Counted from the first letter of the stretch, positions 8,037-17,941 are shown. The stretch: 64,000 bases of DNA from Pararhizobium sp. A13 (GCF_040126305.1 NZ_CP149510.1:2119001-2183000), one strand, 5' to 3'. Notes: generated by a model not told the origin, from the letters alone. Program-made: numbers and translations.

Positions 8037-9137
8037 TTACAAAATCTCGGTCGCGGCGATCTGGATGCCGAAACCTTCAAGGCCGACATAGTGGCGCTCG
8101 CGCGAGGAGATCAGCTTGATCGAGGTGATGCCGAGATCTTTCAGAATTTGCGCGCCAAGGCCGATTTCCAGCCATTCGCTTTCGCGTGCCTGCGCCTCGT
8201 CATGGCCTTCGCGGTCATGTTTGCCCTTGCGGGCGGTCTGCGAGGCACCGACGCCGACAGAGCCTTCGCGCAAATAGACGATGACGCCGCAGCCTTGTTC
8301 GGACATGCGCTTCATGATGGCATCGAGCTGGCAATCCTTGCCGAAGACGTCGGCCGCGACATTTTCCAGATGCAGGCGCACCGGAATATCGACACCGTCG
8401 CGGATGTCGCCAAAGATCACGGCGAGATGCTGCATCGGATCCCAGGGCAGGGAATAGGCATTGGCCTTGGCCTTGCCATAGGGCGTATCGACATCGAACG
8501 TCGCCTCGAGCTCGATCAGCGTTTCCTTGCGCTGGCGGTAGGCGATGAGGTCGGCGACCGAAACCTGCTTCAACCCGTGTTTTTCGGCAAATTCGGTAAC
8601 CTGCGGGCCGCGCGTCACTGTGCCGTCGTCATTGACCAGTTCGCAGATGACGCCAATCGGCGGCAGGCTGGCGAGCTTGCAGAGATCGACGGCGGCTTCC
8701 GTATGGCCAGAGCGCATCAACACGCCGCCTTCGCGGGCAACCAGTGGGAAGATATGGCCGGGGCGGACGAAATCGGCCGGGCCGACATTCGGATTGGCGA
8801 GGTTGCGCACCGTCAGCGTCCGGTCGTCGGCGGAGATGCCGGTTGTCGTGCCGTGCTTGAAATCGACGGTCACGGTGAAGGCCGTGGTGTGGGCCGAATC
8901 GTTCTCGGCCACCATGGCATTGAGGTTGAGACGCTTGGCCTCTTCTTTCGGCATCGGCGTGCAGACGATGCCTGAGGTATGGCGGACGATGAAGGCCATC
9001 TTTTCCGGCGTGCAGTGAACGGCGGCGACGATCAGGTCACCTTCGTTCTCGCGGCCGTCGTCGTCGGTGACGACGACGATCTCGCCGGCCTCGAAGGCCC
9101 GGATGGCATCGGCAACGCGCTTCTGGTCAAAGGGCAT
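8037..9137 (-). CDS. ribB: 3,4-dihydroxy-2-butanone-4-phosphate synthase with degenerate GTP cyclohydrolase II domain
   Basis: Riboflavin synthesis enzyme converting ribulose 5-phosphate to 3,4-dihydroxy-2-butanone 4-phosphate and formate. Residues 1 to about 205 are the RibB domain with DDDGRENEGDLIVAA, the acidic catalytic loop, and HTEAAVDLCKLA later. The C-terminal 160 residues keep the RibA fold pattern but have lost the zinc-binding cysteines of GTP cyclohydrolase II: the expected Cys cluster reads AADVFGKDCQLDAIM. It is therefore a RibBX-type protein rather than a bifunctional RibBA. It follows aroC by 18 bp on the same strand, so the two are probably co-transcribed. A separate ribA must exist elsewhere. 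Confidence 0.9.
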   Translation of the reverse strand: MPFDQKRVADAIRAFEAGEIVVVTDDDGRENEGDLIVAAVHCTPEKMAFIVRHTSGIVCTPMPKEEAKRLNLNAMVAENDSAHTTAFTVTVDFKHGTTTGISADDRTLTVRNLANPNVGPADFVRPGHIFPLVAREGGVLMRSGHTEAAVDLCKLASLPPIGVICELVNDDGTVTRGPQVTEFAEKHGLKQVSVADLIAYRQRKETLIELEATFDVDTPYGKAKANAYSLPWDPMQHLAVIFGDIRDGVDIPVRLHLENVAADVFGKDCQLDAIMKRMSEQGCGVIVYLREGSVGVGASQTARKGKHDREGHDEAQARESEWLEIGLGAQILKDLGITSIKLISSRERHYVGLEGFGIQIAATEIL

Positions 9138-9155
9138 GGTAGTTCTTCCTTGAAG

Positions 9156-10253
9156 TTACTTGAGGCGTCCGGTTTGGCCTCGGTCGCGCAGGTAGTGATC
9201 GGCAATCGTGCAGGCGAGCATGGCCTCGCCGATCGGCACGGCGCGGATCCCGACGCAGGGGTCGTGGCGGCCCTTGGTGCGGACATCGACATTGTTGCCG
9301 TCACTGTCGATCGACTGGCGCTGGGTGAGGATCGAGGAGGTCGGCTTGATGGCGAAGCGGGCGATCACCGGCTGGCCGGTCGAAATGCCGCCCAGGATAC
9401 CGCCGGCATTGTTCGACAGGAAAATCGGCTTGCCGTCATTGCCCATGCGCATCTCGTCGGCGTTTTCCTCGCCGGTGATTTCGGCTGCGCCGAAACCGTT
9501 GCCGATCTCGACGCCCTTGACGGCATTGATCGACATCAGGTTGGAGGCAATGTCCTGGTCGAGCTTGGCATAGATCGGCGCGCCGATGCCGGCGGGGACG
9601 CCTTCGGCGATCACTTCGACTACCGCGCCGACCGAAGAGCCGGCCTTGCGAATGCCGTCAAGATACTCTTCCCAGACCGGAACAATCGCCGGATCAGGCG
9701 CGAAGAAGGGGTTGTTGCCGACTTCGTTCCAGTCCCAGTTGTCGCGGTTGATCTTGTGCTTGCCGATCTGGACCAGCGCGCCGCGCACCAGAAGTCCCGG
9801 CACGACCTTGCGGGCAAGGCCGCCGGCGGCGACCCGCGCCGCCGTCTCACGGGCCGACGAGCGTCCGCCGCCGCGATAGTCGCGAATGCCGTATTTGAGG
9901 TCGTAGGTGTAGTCGGCGTGTCCCGGCCGGTAGCTCTTGGCGATTTCCGAATAATCCTTGGAGCGCTGGTCGGTATTCTCGATCATCATCGAGACCGGCG
10001 TGCCGGTGGTGATCATCGTCTCGCCATCGGGGTCCAGCATGACGCCGGAGAGCACCTTGACCAGATCGTCCTCGCGGCGCTGGGTGACGAAGCGGGACTG
10101 GCCGGGCTTGCGCTTGTCGAGCCAGGCCTGCAACTCGGAAAGCGTGAAGCGGATGCCGGGCGGGCAGCCGTCGATGACGCAGCCAAGCGCGATTCCGTGG
10201 CTTTCGCCCCAGGTGGTAACGCGGAAAAGATGACCGAAGGTGTTGTGCGACAT
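9156..10253 (-). CDS. aroC: Chorismate synthase
   Basis: Last step of the shikimate pathway: anti-1,4 elimination of phosphate from EPSP to give chorismate, requiring reduced FMN. The 365-residue protein has all family signatures: [18 protein letters not shown] near the N-terminus, RYREDD-like region as [15 protein letters not shown], the [18 protein letters not shown] motif and FAIKPTSSI toward the C-terminus. Length matches the family (about 360). Start ATG 10253 is the conserved [20 protein letters not shown]. It is upstream of ribB on the same strand and seems to form a two-gene operon with it. Confidence 0.96.
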   Translation of the reverse strand: MSHNTFGHLFRVTTWGESHGIALGCVIDGCPPGIRFTLSELQAWLDKRKPGQSRFVTQRREDDLVKVLSGVMLDPDGETMITTGTPVSMMIENTDQRSKDYSEIAKSYRPGHADYTYDLKYGIRDYRGGGRSSARETAARVAAGGLARKVVPGLLVRGALVQIGKHKINRDNWDWNEVGNNPFFAPDPAIVPVWEEYLDGIRKAGSSVGAVVEVIAEGVPAGIGAPIYAKLDQDIASNLMSINAVKGVEIGNGFGAAEITGEENADEMRMGNDGKPIFLSNNAGGILGGISTGQPVIARFAIKPTSSILTQRQSIDSDGNNVDVRTKGRHDPCVGIRAVPIGEAMLACTIADHYLRDRGQTGRLK

Positions 10254-10411
10254 GTCCAGAACCGATGTGTAAACCGCCGGCGTTCAAGGCGCCTGCATGC
10301 GACATTCATTCGGCCGTGACTATTAGTGGGAAAATGCAGGAAAGGGAAAACCTTTCTGGCAAAATATGGCGATTGGCGCGTGAACAGTGTGTCTCGTCAG
10401 GGAAAAAACGG

Positions 10412-13126
10412 TCAGGACGCCAGTTGCAGGGCTTCGTTGGTGGCGAATGCGACGAATTTCTCGAAAGTCAGCGGCTTAGCGAAGGCATAGCCCTGCAGCA
10501 GATCGCAACCGAGCAGCCCGAGCATTTCCGCATGCGCCATGGTCTCCACGCCTTCGGCCACGGTTTCGATGCCGAGCGAGCGGCCGATCTCGATGATCGA
10601 GCGGATCAGCGCCTGCTCGCTGCGGGCTTTCAGAATGGGAGCAACGAGCTGCCGGTCGATCTTCAGCCGCTTCGGCTTGATCTTCAAAAGGCTGACGATC
10701 GAGGTGTGGCCTGTACCGAAATCATCGATCTCGATATCGATGCCGAGCTTCTTGATACCCTCGATATTGGCGGTGACGATGTCGTCGCTCTCATCGAGGA
10801 AGATCGATTCCACCAGTTCGAAAGAGAGCTGGCCCGGCTTGAACGAAAGGCCCTGCAGCGAATTCAAGAGCGTGTCGTCGCTCAATCGCTTGGCCGAGAC
10901 ATTGACGGAAACCTTCGGCACGTCGATGCCCATCGCAGCCCAGCGCATCGCATCGATCAGCGCCCGGTCAAGGACGATCCGGTCGAGCGTGGCAACGACG
11001 TTGAGCTCTTCGGCGATCTCAAGGAACGTGTCGGGCGTCAGAACGCCGTCGCGCGGATGGTTCCAGCGGATCAACGCTTCGACGCCGGAAAGGCGTAGGG
11101 TTCCTGCCTCGAATTGCGGCTGATACCAGGCGGCGAACTGGTTCTTCTCGATGCCTTCGAGGATTTCGTCTGCAATGCGCTTGGTGGTGATGATTTCCGC
11201 CTGCAGCGCCTCGGTGAAGAATTCGCAGCGATTGCGGCCGCTTTCCTTGGCCCGGTAGAGGGCGATATCGGCATTGACCAGAAGCTGGCGTTCATCGATC
11301 GCCATGTCGCCGGCAAGTGCGATGCCGATCGAGACACCGAAGCGGCAGGGGAAGCCGTTGTAGTCAACCGGCTGGCGCATCTCGGCGATGATGCGTTCCG
11401 AGAGGATCGAGAGAAAGTCCTTGCCCGGCGGGTCGGCGACCAGGACGACGAACTCGTCGCCGCCGATGCGGGCAACCATGTCGCCGTCGCGCACATTGGA
11501 GCGCAGAATTTTCGATGCATGCACCAACATCGCATCGCCCGCCGCATGGCCGAGCGTGTCGTTGATCTGTTTGAAGCGGTCGAGATCGATATGCAGGATG
11601 GCGATGTTCTGCAGGCCATCCTGGCGTGCAGCCGACAGCGTCTCCAGTTCCATGTCGAGCATGCGGCGATTGCCGAGCCCGGTCAGCGGATCGTGCAGCG
11701 CATTATGCTCGATGCGGTCCTTGGCCTCGGCGAGCTCGCCGTTCTTGGCTTCCGCCATCGCCTTCGCAGTCCTCAGTTGCTCGGTCATCAGCACGTCGTC
11801 CGTGACGTCCCAGCTGATACCGGTAATCTTCGCCTTGCCGTCGGCGCCGGTATGCGTCGAGCCGACATTGCGCACGTGGCGGACGTTGCCGTCCGGCATG
11901 ACGATGCGATATTGCGAACGGTATTCGAGGTCTTCATCCAGCGCCTTGAACAAGGTGAGCGAGGCTGAGGTGATGTCGTCGGAATGAACGGTCCGCCGCC
12001 AATCGGCGTAGCTTGGTGCGCCATCGCCGGGCGGCAAGCCGTGCAGATGATACATCCGCTTGTCCCAGGAACGACGCTGCGTGTCGAGGTCGATCTCCCA
12101 GATGCCGATCTTGGAGGATTCGAGCGCCAGATTGAGCCGGTGCGATACGGTCAGAAGTTCCCGTTCGCGGGATCGCAGCGTGGCAATGTTGCGCTGGCGT
12201 TCGTTGACGAGACCGCCGGTCAGTAAAATCGGGGCAATGATGATCGCGGCGGCGATGAGAATGGTGATGTCCAGCCAGGTGCTGTTGTCCGGCTCCTGCG
12301 CCCAGCCACTGGCCGGGATCGCCGCAAGCTCCCAGGAGCCGCCGGGAAGACTGAGCTGGCGAATGACCGGGGCCTTCTCGAAGATGTCTGTATCGCCGAA
12401 AAAGGCATCCTGAATATTGTTCTTCACCGAGACGTCGCGGATAGCGAGCTGCATGTCGACATGCCGGTGCCCGTGATCGGTTTCGTCGTCGTGCTTACCT
12501 TTATCAAGAAGCCGCGCGTTGCTATAGATCTCCTTCTCGTCGATGACGGCTTCGATGAAGCCCCAGAAGGCCACCGTTTCATTGCTCTTGGTGAAGACGG
12601 GAGAAAACAGGTTGAAGCCGGTGCGACCGCTCGGCAGCCGCACCGGGCCGGCGATGATCGGCTTCGCTTTCGATTGGGCGCGATCGACGGCGATCCTGGA
12701 GGAGCGGAATTTCTTGAAATCGGTGCCGATCATCCGCTCGTTTCCGACGAGCGGAAACGTCATGCGGATAACGGCGTCGGGCGCGGCGCTGACACGCACC
12801 ATCTGGGGATTCTGCAGGAGCAGCTTGGTCGCCAACTGCTCGAAAACCGGTTGCGGCATGTCGGGGGCGACGGAGAAACTATTGGCAAAGCCGCGAAGGG
12901 CGGTGATGTTGTTGTTGATTTCGCTCTGCAGCCGCGTGGAGATCAGGTTGAGCTCGCTCTCGACGTTGGTCTTCAGTTCGCTGTGAAAGTTTTGACGGTT
13001 CTGCTCCTTGAAGAAATAGCCACCGGTGAAGACGACGGCAGCAGCAATGACGGCGGGAAAAAGCGACGGTTTCGCCAGCCTCGCGAGCGTCCAGGCGCGG
13101 TGACGGATTGTAGCGCTTTTGGTCAA
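10412..13126 (-). CDS. CHASE-PAS-GGDEF-EAL membrane protein (cyclic-di-GMP turnover)
   Basis: Inner-membrane c-di-GMP signalling protein of 904 residues. Order: N-terminal membrane helix (about 20-40), a periplasmic CHASE-type sensor domain (about 60-240, with MVRVSAAPDAVIRMTFPLVG), a second helix near 295-315, a PAS domain, a GGDEF domain with intact RIGGDEF at about 552-558, and an EAL domain with EALIRW near 683 and DDFGTGHTS further on. Both catalytic signatures are intact, so it could make and degrade c-di-GMP; the net activity is not predictable. It stands alone, 158 bp upstream of aroC on the same strand. The CHASE domain implies an extracellular ligand. Confidence 0.92.
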   Translation of the reverse strand: MTKSATIRHRAWTLARLAKPSLFPAVIAAAVVFTGGYFFKEQNRQNFHSELKTNVESELNLISTRLQSEINNNITALRGFANSFSVAPDMPQPVFEQLATKLLLQNPQMVRVSAAPDAVIRMTFPLVGNERMIGTDFKKFRSSRIAVDRAQSKAKPIIAGPVRLPSGRTGFNLFSPVFTKSNETVAFWGFIEAVIDEKEIYSNARLLDKGKHDDETDHGHRHVDMQLAIRDVSVKNNIQDAFFGDTDIFEKAPVIRQLSLPGGSWELAAIPASGWAQEPDNSTWLDITILIAAAIIIAPILLTGGLVNERQRNIATLRSRERELLTVSHRLNLALESSKIGIWEIDLDTQRRSWDKRMYHLHGLPPGDGAPSYADWRRTVHSDDITSASLTLFKALDEDLEYRSQYRIVMPDGNVRHVRNVGSTHTGADGKAKITGISWDVTDDVLMTEQLRTAKAMAEAKNGELAEAKDRIEHNALHDPLTGLGNRRMLDMELETLSAARQDGLQNIAILHIDLDRFKQINDTLGHAAGDAMLVHASKILRSNVRDGDMVARIGGDEFVVLVADPPGKDFLSILSERIIAEMRQPVDYNGFPCRFGVSIGIALAGDMAIDERQLLVNADIALYRAKESGRNRCEFFTEALQAEIITTKRIADEILEGIEKNQFAAWYQPQFEAGTLRLSGVEALIRWNHPRDGVLTPDTFLEIAEELNVVATLDRIVLDRALIDAMRWAAMGIDVPKVSVNVSAKRLSDDTLLNSLQGLSFKPGQLSFELVESIFLDESDDIVTANIEGIKKLGIDIEIDDFGTGHTSIVSLLKIKPKRLKIDRQLVAPILKARSEQALIRSIIEIGRSLGIETVAEGVETMAHAEMLGLLGCDLLQGYAFAKPLTFEKFVAFATNEALQLAS

Positions 13127-13377
13127 CGTTCAAGAACCCCATATTCCCCGGCATGACGGTAAACATTGAGTCTTAAGATTGGCTTTAGAGGCTGATCCTG
13201 CTATCAAATCCGCGCTTCGCCGATCGGATGGGGTACGTCAGTCACGATTTGGTCGCCATGAAAATGTCCGATCGGCCAAACTCTTAAAAGTCATGGCAAC
13301 GGGCGATTTTTGCCACAATCAGGGGTCAAACAGTGGGCAGTATGAAATTGAATGAATCACTGAAGAGGGCAAGAAAG

Positions 13378-13638
13378 ATGCGTTTCATCGTTGCCGCATT
13401 GATGGCCGCAGCCGGGTTCTTTTCGCCACTCGCTGCATTTGCCGAAAGCGCGGATGTCGAAGCTGTGATTACCGGCGTCGATACCGACAAGCTGAGCCTT
13501 TCCCTGGATGACGGCAAGAGCTACCAGGCGCCTGAGGAATTCAACTTCGATGGCCTCAAGGAAGGCGTCAAGGTTCTGGTGTTCTACACCGAAGTCGATG
13601 GCAAGCGCATCATCAACGATCTGGAAATTGTTCAGTAA
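13378..13638 (+). CDS. DUF1344 domain-containing small exported protein
   Basis: Small secreted or periplasmic protein of unknown function, of a family common in rhizobia. Starting at ATG 13378 it has a clear signal peptide (MRFIVAALMAAAGFFSPLAAFA, signal cleavage after Ala-Phe-Ala) and a mature part of about 64 residues (ADVEAVITGVDTDKLSLSLDDGKSY and onward), probably a small beta-barrel. Earlier in-frame starts at 13333 (GTG) and 13342 (ATG) would put a charged extension before the signal peptide and are less likely. The gene is monocistronic, convergent with the histidine phosphatase, with a hairpin between them. Confidence 0.75.
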   Translation: MRFIVAALMAAAGFFSPLAAFAESADVEAVITGVDTDKLSLSLDDGKSYQAPEEFNFDGLKEGVKVLVFYTEVDGKRIINDLEIVQ

Positions 13639-13665
13639 TTTCCGTTGCTTCCGTCGTGATCCGAT

Positions 13666-13688
13666 GCTTTCGCCGTGACGGCGAAGGC
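13666..13688. terminator. Hairpin between convergent genes
   Basis: GCTTTCGCCG and CGGCGAAGGC pair through 10 positions (one wobble) around TGA, followed on the plus strand by TTTCTC. It lies between the DUF1344 gene and the histidine phosphatase gene and could end transcripts from both sides. Confidence 0.5.
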
Positions 13689-13692
13689 TTTC

Positions 13693-14277
13693 TCAAAGCC
13701 AGCCGATCGCGCCGTTTTCGATTTTCAAGATCCTGTCCTGAGGAATGGCACCAAGCGCCGCTTCCTCGGCATCCATCGCACCGCACATCTTGAACAGCGT
13801 GCGGATCACGCCGCCATGGCTGACGCAGATCGTGGGTGCGGAAACGCTGGAGAGCCAGGCGCCGACGCGCCAGGAGAGGATTTCGTAACTCTCGGCGTCA
13901 GGCCCCGGTGGAATGAAATCCCATTTCGACAGTTCGCGCTCGGCCACGCGTTCCGGCATTTCCAGTTCCAGCTCTGCCAGCGTATAACCTTCCCAATCGC
14001 CGAAGGAGACTTCTTTCAGCCTCTCATCCGTGCCGTAGCCGGAACGGGGAAGGCCCATGGCTTCCCGGGCCAGTTCCATGGTCTCGCGGGTCCGATGGAG
14101 CGGGCTTGCGACGAAATCGAAATTTTCCGCTTGCCTGCCGAGAAGAGAAAGAAGCGCGTGACCATTACCGCTCGCCTGCCGCCTGCCGGTGTCATTGAGG
14201 GGAATGTCCTTCTGGCCCTGGAGGCGGATCTGCGCATTCCAGTCGGTCTGTCCGTGACGGATCATATAAATGAGCAC
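13693..14277 (-). CDS. Histidine phosphatase family protein (phosphoglycerate mutase-like)
   Basis: Cytosolic phosphatase of the histidine phosphatase superfamily, 194 residues. The catalytic RHG motif is at residues 7-9 in MIRHGQTDWNAQIRLQGQKD, the second Arg and Glu are in SPLHRTRETMELA and the second catalytic His in CVSHGGVIRTL. This is the pattern of dPGM-like broad-specificity phosphatases (GpmB/CobC type), so a sugar-phosphate or alpha-ribazole-phosphate substrate is possible, but no cobalamin genes are nearby. It follows fabI on the same strand with 90 bp between, separated by a hairpin. Confidence 0.88.
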   Translation of the reverse strand: MLIYMIRHGQTDWNAQIRLQGQKDIPLNDTGRRQASGNGHALLSLLGRQAENFDFVASPLHRTRETMELAREAMGLPRSGYGTDERLKEVSFGDWEGYTLAELELEMPERVAERELSKWDFIPPGPDAESYEILSWRVGAWLSSVSAPTICVSHGGVIRTLFKMCGAMDAEEAALGAIPQDRILKIENGAIGWL

Positions 14278-14320
14278 GGATCAACTCCGGGGCAGGGGTA
14301 TGCAACCCTTATTTGGGTAG

Positions 14321-14350
14321 CCGGGGCTCGATGTTAATGACGAGCCCCGG
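14321..14350 (-). terminator. Hairpin downstream of fabI
   Basis: CCGGGGCTCG and CGAGCCCCGG are perfect 10-bp arms around a 10-base loop, 18 bp after the fabI stop codon. There is no clear T-run on either side, so it may be a stabilising hairpin or an imperfect terminator. Confidence 0.5.
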
Positions 14351-14367
14351 AATTCTTGCGTATCGCT

Positions 14368-15186
14368 TCAGTCCTTGATGACGGCGATGTCAGGCGCATC
14401 GACAGCCTTCATGCCAACGACGTGATAGCCGCTGTCGGCGTGATGCACTTCGCCGGTCACCGAACGGGAGAGATCCGAGAGCATGTAGAGGCCGACATCG
14501 CCCACTTCCTCGATGGTGACAGTGCGGCGCAGCGGTGCGTTGTACTCGTTCCACTTGAGGATATAGCGGAAGTCGCCAATGCCGGAAGCGGCCAGCGTCT
14601 TGATCGGGCCGGCGGAAATCGCGTTCACCCGGATGTTCTTCGGGCCGAGGTCGACGGCCAGATATTTGACGCTCGCTTCGAGGGCTGCCTTGGCAACGCC
14701 CATGACGTTGTAGTTCGGCATGACCTTCTCTGCGCCGTAATAGGTCATCGTCAGCATCGAGCCGCCATCGGTCATCAGCTTTTCGGCGCGGCGAGCGACG
14801 GCGGTGAAGGAGTAGACGGAAATCTGCATCGTCATCGCGAAGTTCGCTGCCGACGTATCGACATAGCGGCCGGTCAGTTCGTCCTTGTCGGAAAAGCCGA
14901 TCGCATGCACGACGAAATCGATCTTTCCCCACAGTTTTTCGAGGTTGTCGAACACGGCATCGATCGTGGATTCGTCACTGACGTCGCAATGGCCGGCCAT
15001 GACCGCGCCGAGTTCCTCAGCCAGAGGTTCTACCCGCTTCTTCAAGGCGTCGCCCTGATAGGTGAGCGCGATCTCGCCGCCCTGCGCATGAATTGCCTTG
15101 GCAATACCCCATGCGATCGATCGGTTGTTTGCGACGCCCATGATAAGGCCGCGTTTACCTTTCATCAGACCGGATGTTTGCGACAT
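14368..15186 (-). CDS. fabI: Enoyl-[acyl-carrier-protein] reductase (NADH) FabI
   Basis: Final reductase of the type II fatty acid elongation cycle, reducing enoyl-ACP with NADH in the cytosol. The 272-residue SDR-type protein has the FabI cofactor motif GVANNRSIAWGIAKA near residue 17, and the catalytic pair Tyr159 and Lys166 in the Y-x6-K spacing of enoyl reductases (YNVMGVAK), plus the SAGPIKTLAASGI substrate-binding loop. The N-terminus MSQTSGLMKGKRGLIMG is typical of rhizobial FabI. It is transcribed toward the histidine phosphatase gene. Rhizobia usually have more than one fabI, so this may not be the only copy. Confidence 0.94.
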   Translation of the reverse strand: MSQTSGLMKGKRGLIMGVANNRSIAWGIAKAIHAQGGEIALTYQGDALKKRVEPLAEELGAVMAGHCDVSDESTIDAVFDNLEKLWGKIDFVVHAIGFSDKDELTGRYVDTSAANFAMTMQISVYSFTAVARRAEKLMTDGGSMLTMTYYGAEKVMPNYNVMGVAKAALEASVKYLAVDLGPKNIRVNAISAGPIKTLAASGIGDFRYILKWNEYNAPLRRTVTIEEVGDVGLYMLSDLSRSVTGEVHHADSGYHVVGMKAVDAPDIAVIKD

Positions 15187-15413
15187 GCCGTTATGCCCCC
15201 AATATTGCCTCTGTTTCCGTCAGCCGTTGCTGGTTGGAAATTCCGCATCGTTAAACCTGCCGGAACCGCGCGCCGCTTCGTGGTCGCGCCGGTCCTGAAT
15301 TTTCGAGCATTGGCTATGGCATAGCCGCCATTGTGGTTCAAGCGTGGTGCAGATCAGGAACTGTTAGTCCCGGTAATAATGGGTCAGCATCCACCGGCAT
15401 TGTCGTAAAAACG

Positions 15414-16496
15414 TTACAAATACAGTCCGTTGCGCAGGCTGCGCATGAGGTCGGTGACTTTCTCGTCCGGCTTTTCCCACAACATAAGCCGCAACTCGAC
15501 CAGCAAATCGCCGCGTTTGCCATCGGCAGACGGCAGTCCGTGACCTTCGAGCCGGATCACATGGTCGGAGCCGGACCAGGCCGGAACCATCACCTTGACC
15601 GGGCCTGTCAGGGTTTCCGCCGTGGTCTCGCATCCGAGCACGGCGTCCTGGATGTTCACCGGCAGCGTCGTGCGCAGGTCGGTACCATCTGGTCGGAAGG
15701 CGCCGTCCTGGGCAATACGGACGGTCACCACGACGTCACCACGCAGCATGCCGTTCAGCCGGTAACCCTGTTCCTTGAGACGAACGACGCTGCCATCGGT
15801 CGCGCCGGCCGGCAGGCTGACCTTCAGGGTCTGACCGTCGGGCAGCGTTGCCGTTGCCTTCTCGCGGCGAAAAATGTCTTCGACCGAGACGGTGACGTCG
15901 CAGAAGATTTCCGGCACCTTGTCGGCGGTCTTGTTCGCCGCACCGCGAATGCGCCGGACGATGGCCGAGACCAATTCGGCGGCAGGCGCCGCAGCGCGGG
16001 GAAAACCGCCGAAGCTTGTTGGCTTTTCGACTGTTTCTGCTTTCGCTTCCGGTTTTGCGTCGGGTTCGGTCACCGCCTCGCCTTTTGGTTCGGCTTTCGC
16101 TTCCGGCTTGGGCTCGGCCTTGGCTTGCGGTGCGACCGTGGCCGGCTTTCTCTCCTGCGGCTTGACGCGATTGTCAGTGCCGAAGATGCGCGAAATCATC
16201 TCGTCGGCCGTTTCCGGATCGACGGTTTCTTCCTCGGCGGCGCCGCGGCGCTTGCGCTTCATTTCTTCCATGCGGCGCAGTTCTGCCTCGCGGCGTGCAT
16301 AGTCGTAGCGGTTGCGCAGCTTCGGGTCCTTCAGTACCTCGTAGGCGCGGCCGGCTTCGGCAAAGCGTTGGGTCGCCAGCGGATCGTCCTTGTTCTGATC
16401 GGGATGCACGGCCTTGGCCACCGCCCGCCAAGCGGCCTTGATCTCGTCCGCTCCGGCATTGCGTCTGACGCCGAGCACTGAATAGGGATCGCGCAT
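15414..16496 (-). CDS. DnaJ/CbpA-like J-domain co-chaperone
   Basis: Hsp40-family protein of 360 residues. The N-terminal J domain (about 1-65) carries the DnaK-stimulating HPD motif in AVAKAVHPDQNKDD. A long Lys/Ala/Pro/Glu-rich linker (about 105-165, repeated KAEPK units) follows. The C-terminus has the two beta-barrel substrate domains (DVTVSVEDIFRREKATATLPDG, then DLRTTLPVNIQDAVLGCETTAETL) without the four-CxxC zinc finger, so it is CbpA-like rather than DnaJ itself. ATG 16496 begins at the J domain; the open frame to 16526 adds only ten basic residues. It stands 227 bp upstream of fabI and may act on a specific DnaK client set. Confidence 0.85.
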   Translation of the reverse strand: MRDPYSVLGVRRNAGADEIKAAWRAVAKAVHPDQNKDDPLATQRFAEAGRAYEVLKDPKLRNRYDYARREAELRRMEEMKRKRRGAAEEETVDPETADEMISRIFGTDNRVKPQERKPATVAPQAKAEPKPEAKAEPKGEAVTEPDAKPEAKAETVEKPTSFGGFPRAAAPAAELVSAIVRRIRGAANKTADKVPEIFCDVTVSVEDIFRREKATATLPDGQTLKVSLPAGATDGSVVRLKEQGYRLNGMLRGDVVVTVRIAQDGAFRPDGTDLRTTLPVNIQDAVLGCETTAETLTGPVKVMVPAWSGSDHVIRLEGHGLPSADGKRGDLLVELRLMLWEKPDEKVTDLMRSLRNGLYL

Positions 16497-16730
16497 GCAT
16501 CTCACCGCTCTTGAGGGCCGAGGCACCGCATCCAGCGGTTCGTTTCAGCCTGTTGAAACAACGAGGAAACCGCGCCACGCCGGGCACGCTCCTGATGGTT
16601 GCGATGATGAGAAGCCGCTGCTTAAATATCGGTTAGCCGCCAGGCCGGAATGGCGTTGCGCGGGCCCGGTCGCGCGAGTTTGTCGAAGCGTGGTTAATGG
16701 CAGGTAGCGGAATTTGGCGGTTGGCTTAGG

Positions 16731-17183
16731 CTAGCTGCGCGGGCCGAAACTGGTGAGATACCATTCGCCGGTTCCCAGCATGCAGGTCTTGCCGTCGAAT
16801 TTGGCGATGCCCTGGTAGGAATGGCGGGTCGTGGTAAAGCTGCGGCAGACGGTGCCGTTCACCTCTTCCTCGGCGATGCTGCTGATGACGCCGGCGCTGC
16901 CGGAACTTGCATTGGCCCAGGGGATCGGGTTTCCGGTAATCTTCGTCACATCGGCGGAGGATACCGCATTGCGCACGGTAATGGCGTCGGCGTTATCCTC
17001 GTCATTACTCGGCTGCGGCACGGAACCGGTGGCAACAGTCCTGTCGACATCGGAGGAGCCCGCAAGGCCAAGGCCGGCCCCCATGCATCCCGACAGGGCG
17101 CCTGCGGCGAGACACAGAGCGGCCATTCCCGTCAACCGGGAGAAACCCTTTGTGTCCTTGATCCACTTTGCTATGTCTTGCAC
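16731..17183 (-). CDS. RT0821/Lpp0805-family lipoprotein
   Basis: Envelope lipoprotein of 150 residues, of the RT0821/Lpp0805 surface protein family of unknown function. From GTG 17183 it begins [20 protein letters not shown], then a hydrophobic stretch ending in the lipobox LSGC, so the mature protein starts at that Cys. The C-terminal half contains the family core ([34 protein letters not shown]), with two Cys that could form a disulfide. The frame is open to 17288, but that extension would bury the signal peptide. It is divergent from pdxH, 126 bp away. Confidence 0.75.
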   Translation of the reverse strand: MQDIAKWIKDTKGFSRLTGMAALCLAAGALSGCMGAGLGLAGSSDVDRTVATGSVPQPSNDEDNADAITVRNAVSSADVTKITGNPIPWANASSGSAGVISSIAEEEVNGTVCRSFTTTRHSYQGIAKFDGKTCMLGTGEWYLTSFGPRS

Positions 17184-17309
17184 GGCATACCTGTCAGACT
17201 CGAAAGAGCAGCTTCGAGGTCCAAGGACGCATCGGCAGGCTCTGACACTTTTTTGTCGGCGGGCGGCCCCCTCGGGCTCTATCGCCACATCACGGCATTG
17301 GAAGACAAT

Positions 17310-17930
17310 ATGAGCGAGACTGGGTTAACAACTGGTGACTTCACGGAAGAGAACGAGCCCTTTTCCCTTTTTGGCACATGGCTGAAAGAGGCGCAGGCAT
17401 CGGAGATCAACGATCCCAATGCCTTGGCGCTGGCAACTGTGGATGCCGATGGCCTGCCGGATGTGCGCATGGTCCTGTTGAAGGACTTCGATCAGCGCGG
17501 CTTCGTGTTCTTCACCAATTTCGAGAGCAAGAAGGGCGAGGAAATCCTCGGCAGCATGAAGGCGGCGATGTGCTTTCACTGGAAGACCTTGCGCCGTCAG
17601 GTGCGGGTGCGTGGTCCCGTCGAGATCGTCAGCAACGAAGAGGCGGACGAATATTTCAGGACCCGCGCCCGCGGCAGCCGCATCGGCGCCTGGGCGTCGA
17701 AACAATCGCGTCCGCTCGAAAGCCGCTTCGCGCTGGAAAAGGCCGTGGCCGAATATACCGCTCGCTATGTCATCGGTGAAATCCCGCGCCCGGACTACTG
17801 GTCCGGTTTCAGGATCAAGCCGACTTCGATCGAGTTCTGGAAAGACGGCGCCTTCCGCCTGCACGACCGTATCGAGTTCCGCCGCGATAGCCCGGAGGGC
17901 AACTGGAGCAAGGTAAGGATGTATCCCTGA
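17310..17930 (+). CDS. pdxH: Pyridoxamine 5'-phosphate oxidase
   Basis: FMN-dependent oxidase that makes pyridoxal 5'-phosphate from pyridoxine or pyridoxamine phosphate in the cytosol. The 206-residue protein shows [34 protein letters not shown] (FMN and substrate binding), [16 protein letters not shown] and the C-terminal PROSITE-type region [19 protein letters not shown], ending WSKVRMYP as in the family. The ATG at 17310 fits family length; a longer open frame upstream is the shadow of the divergent lipoprotein gene. It is convergent with the polysaccharide deacetylase gene, 11 bp away. Confidence 0.94.
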   Translation: MSETGLTTGDFTEENEPFSLFGTWLKEAQASEINDPNALALATVDADGLPDVRMVLLKDFDQRGFVFFTNFESKKGEEILGSMKAAMCFHWKTLRRQVRVRGPVEIVSNEEADEYFRTRARGSRIGAWASKQSRPLESRFALEKAVAEYTARYVIGEIPRPDYWSGFRIKPTSIEFWKDGAFRLHDRIEFRRDSPEGNWSKVRMYP

Positions 17931-17941
17931 CCACAGACGGG

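Noticed and set aside
8979..10319. 446-codon plus-strand frame across aroC
   Set aside because: The whole frame is antisense to aroC and the end of ribB, both confirmed by motifs; its product has no recognisable domain.
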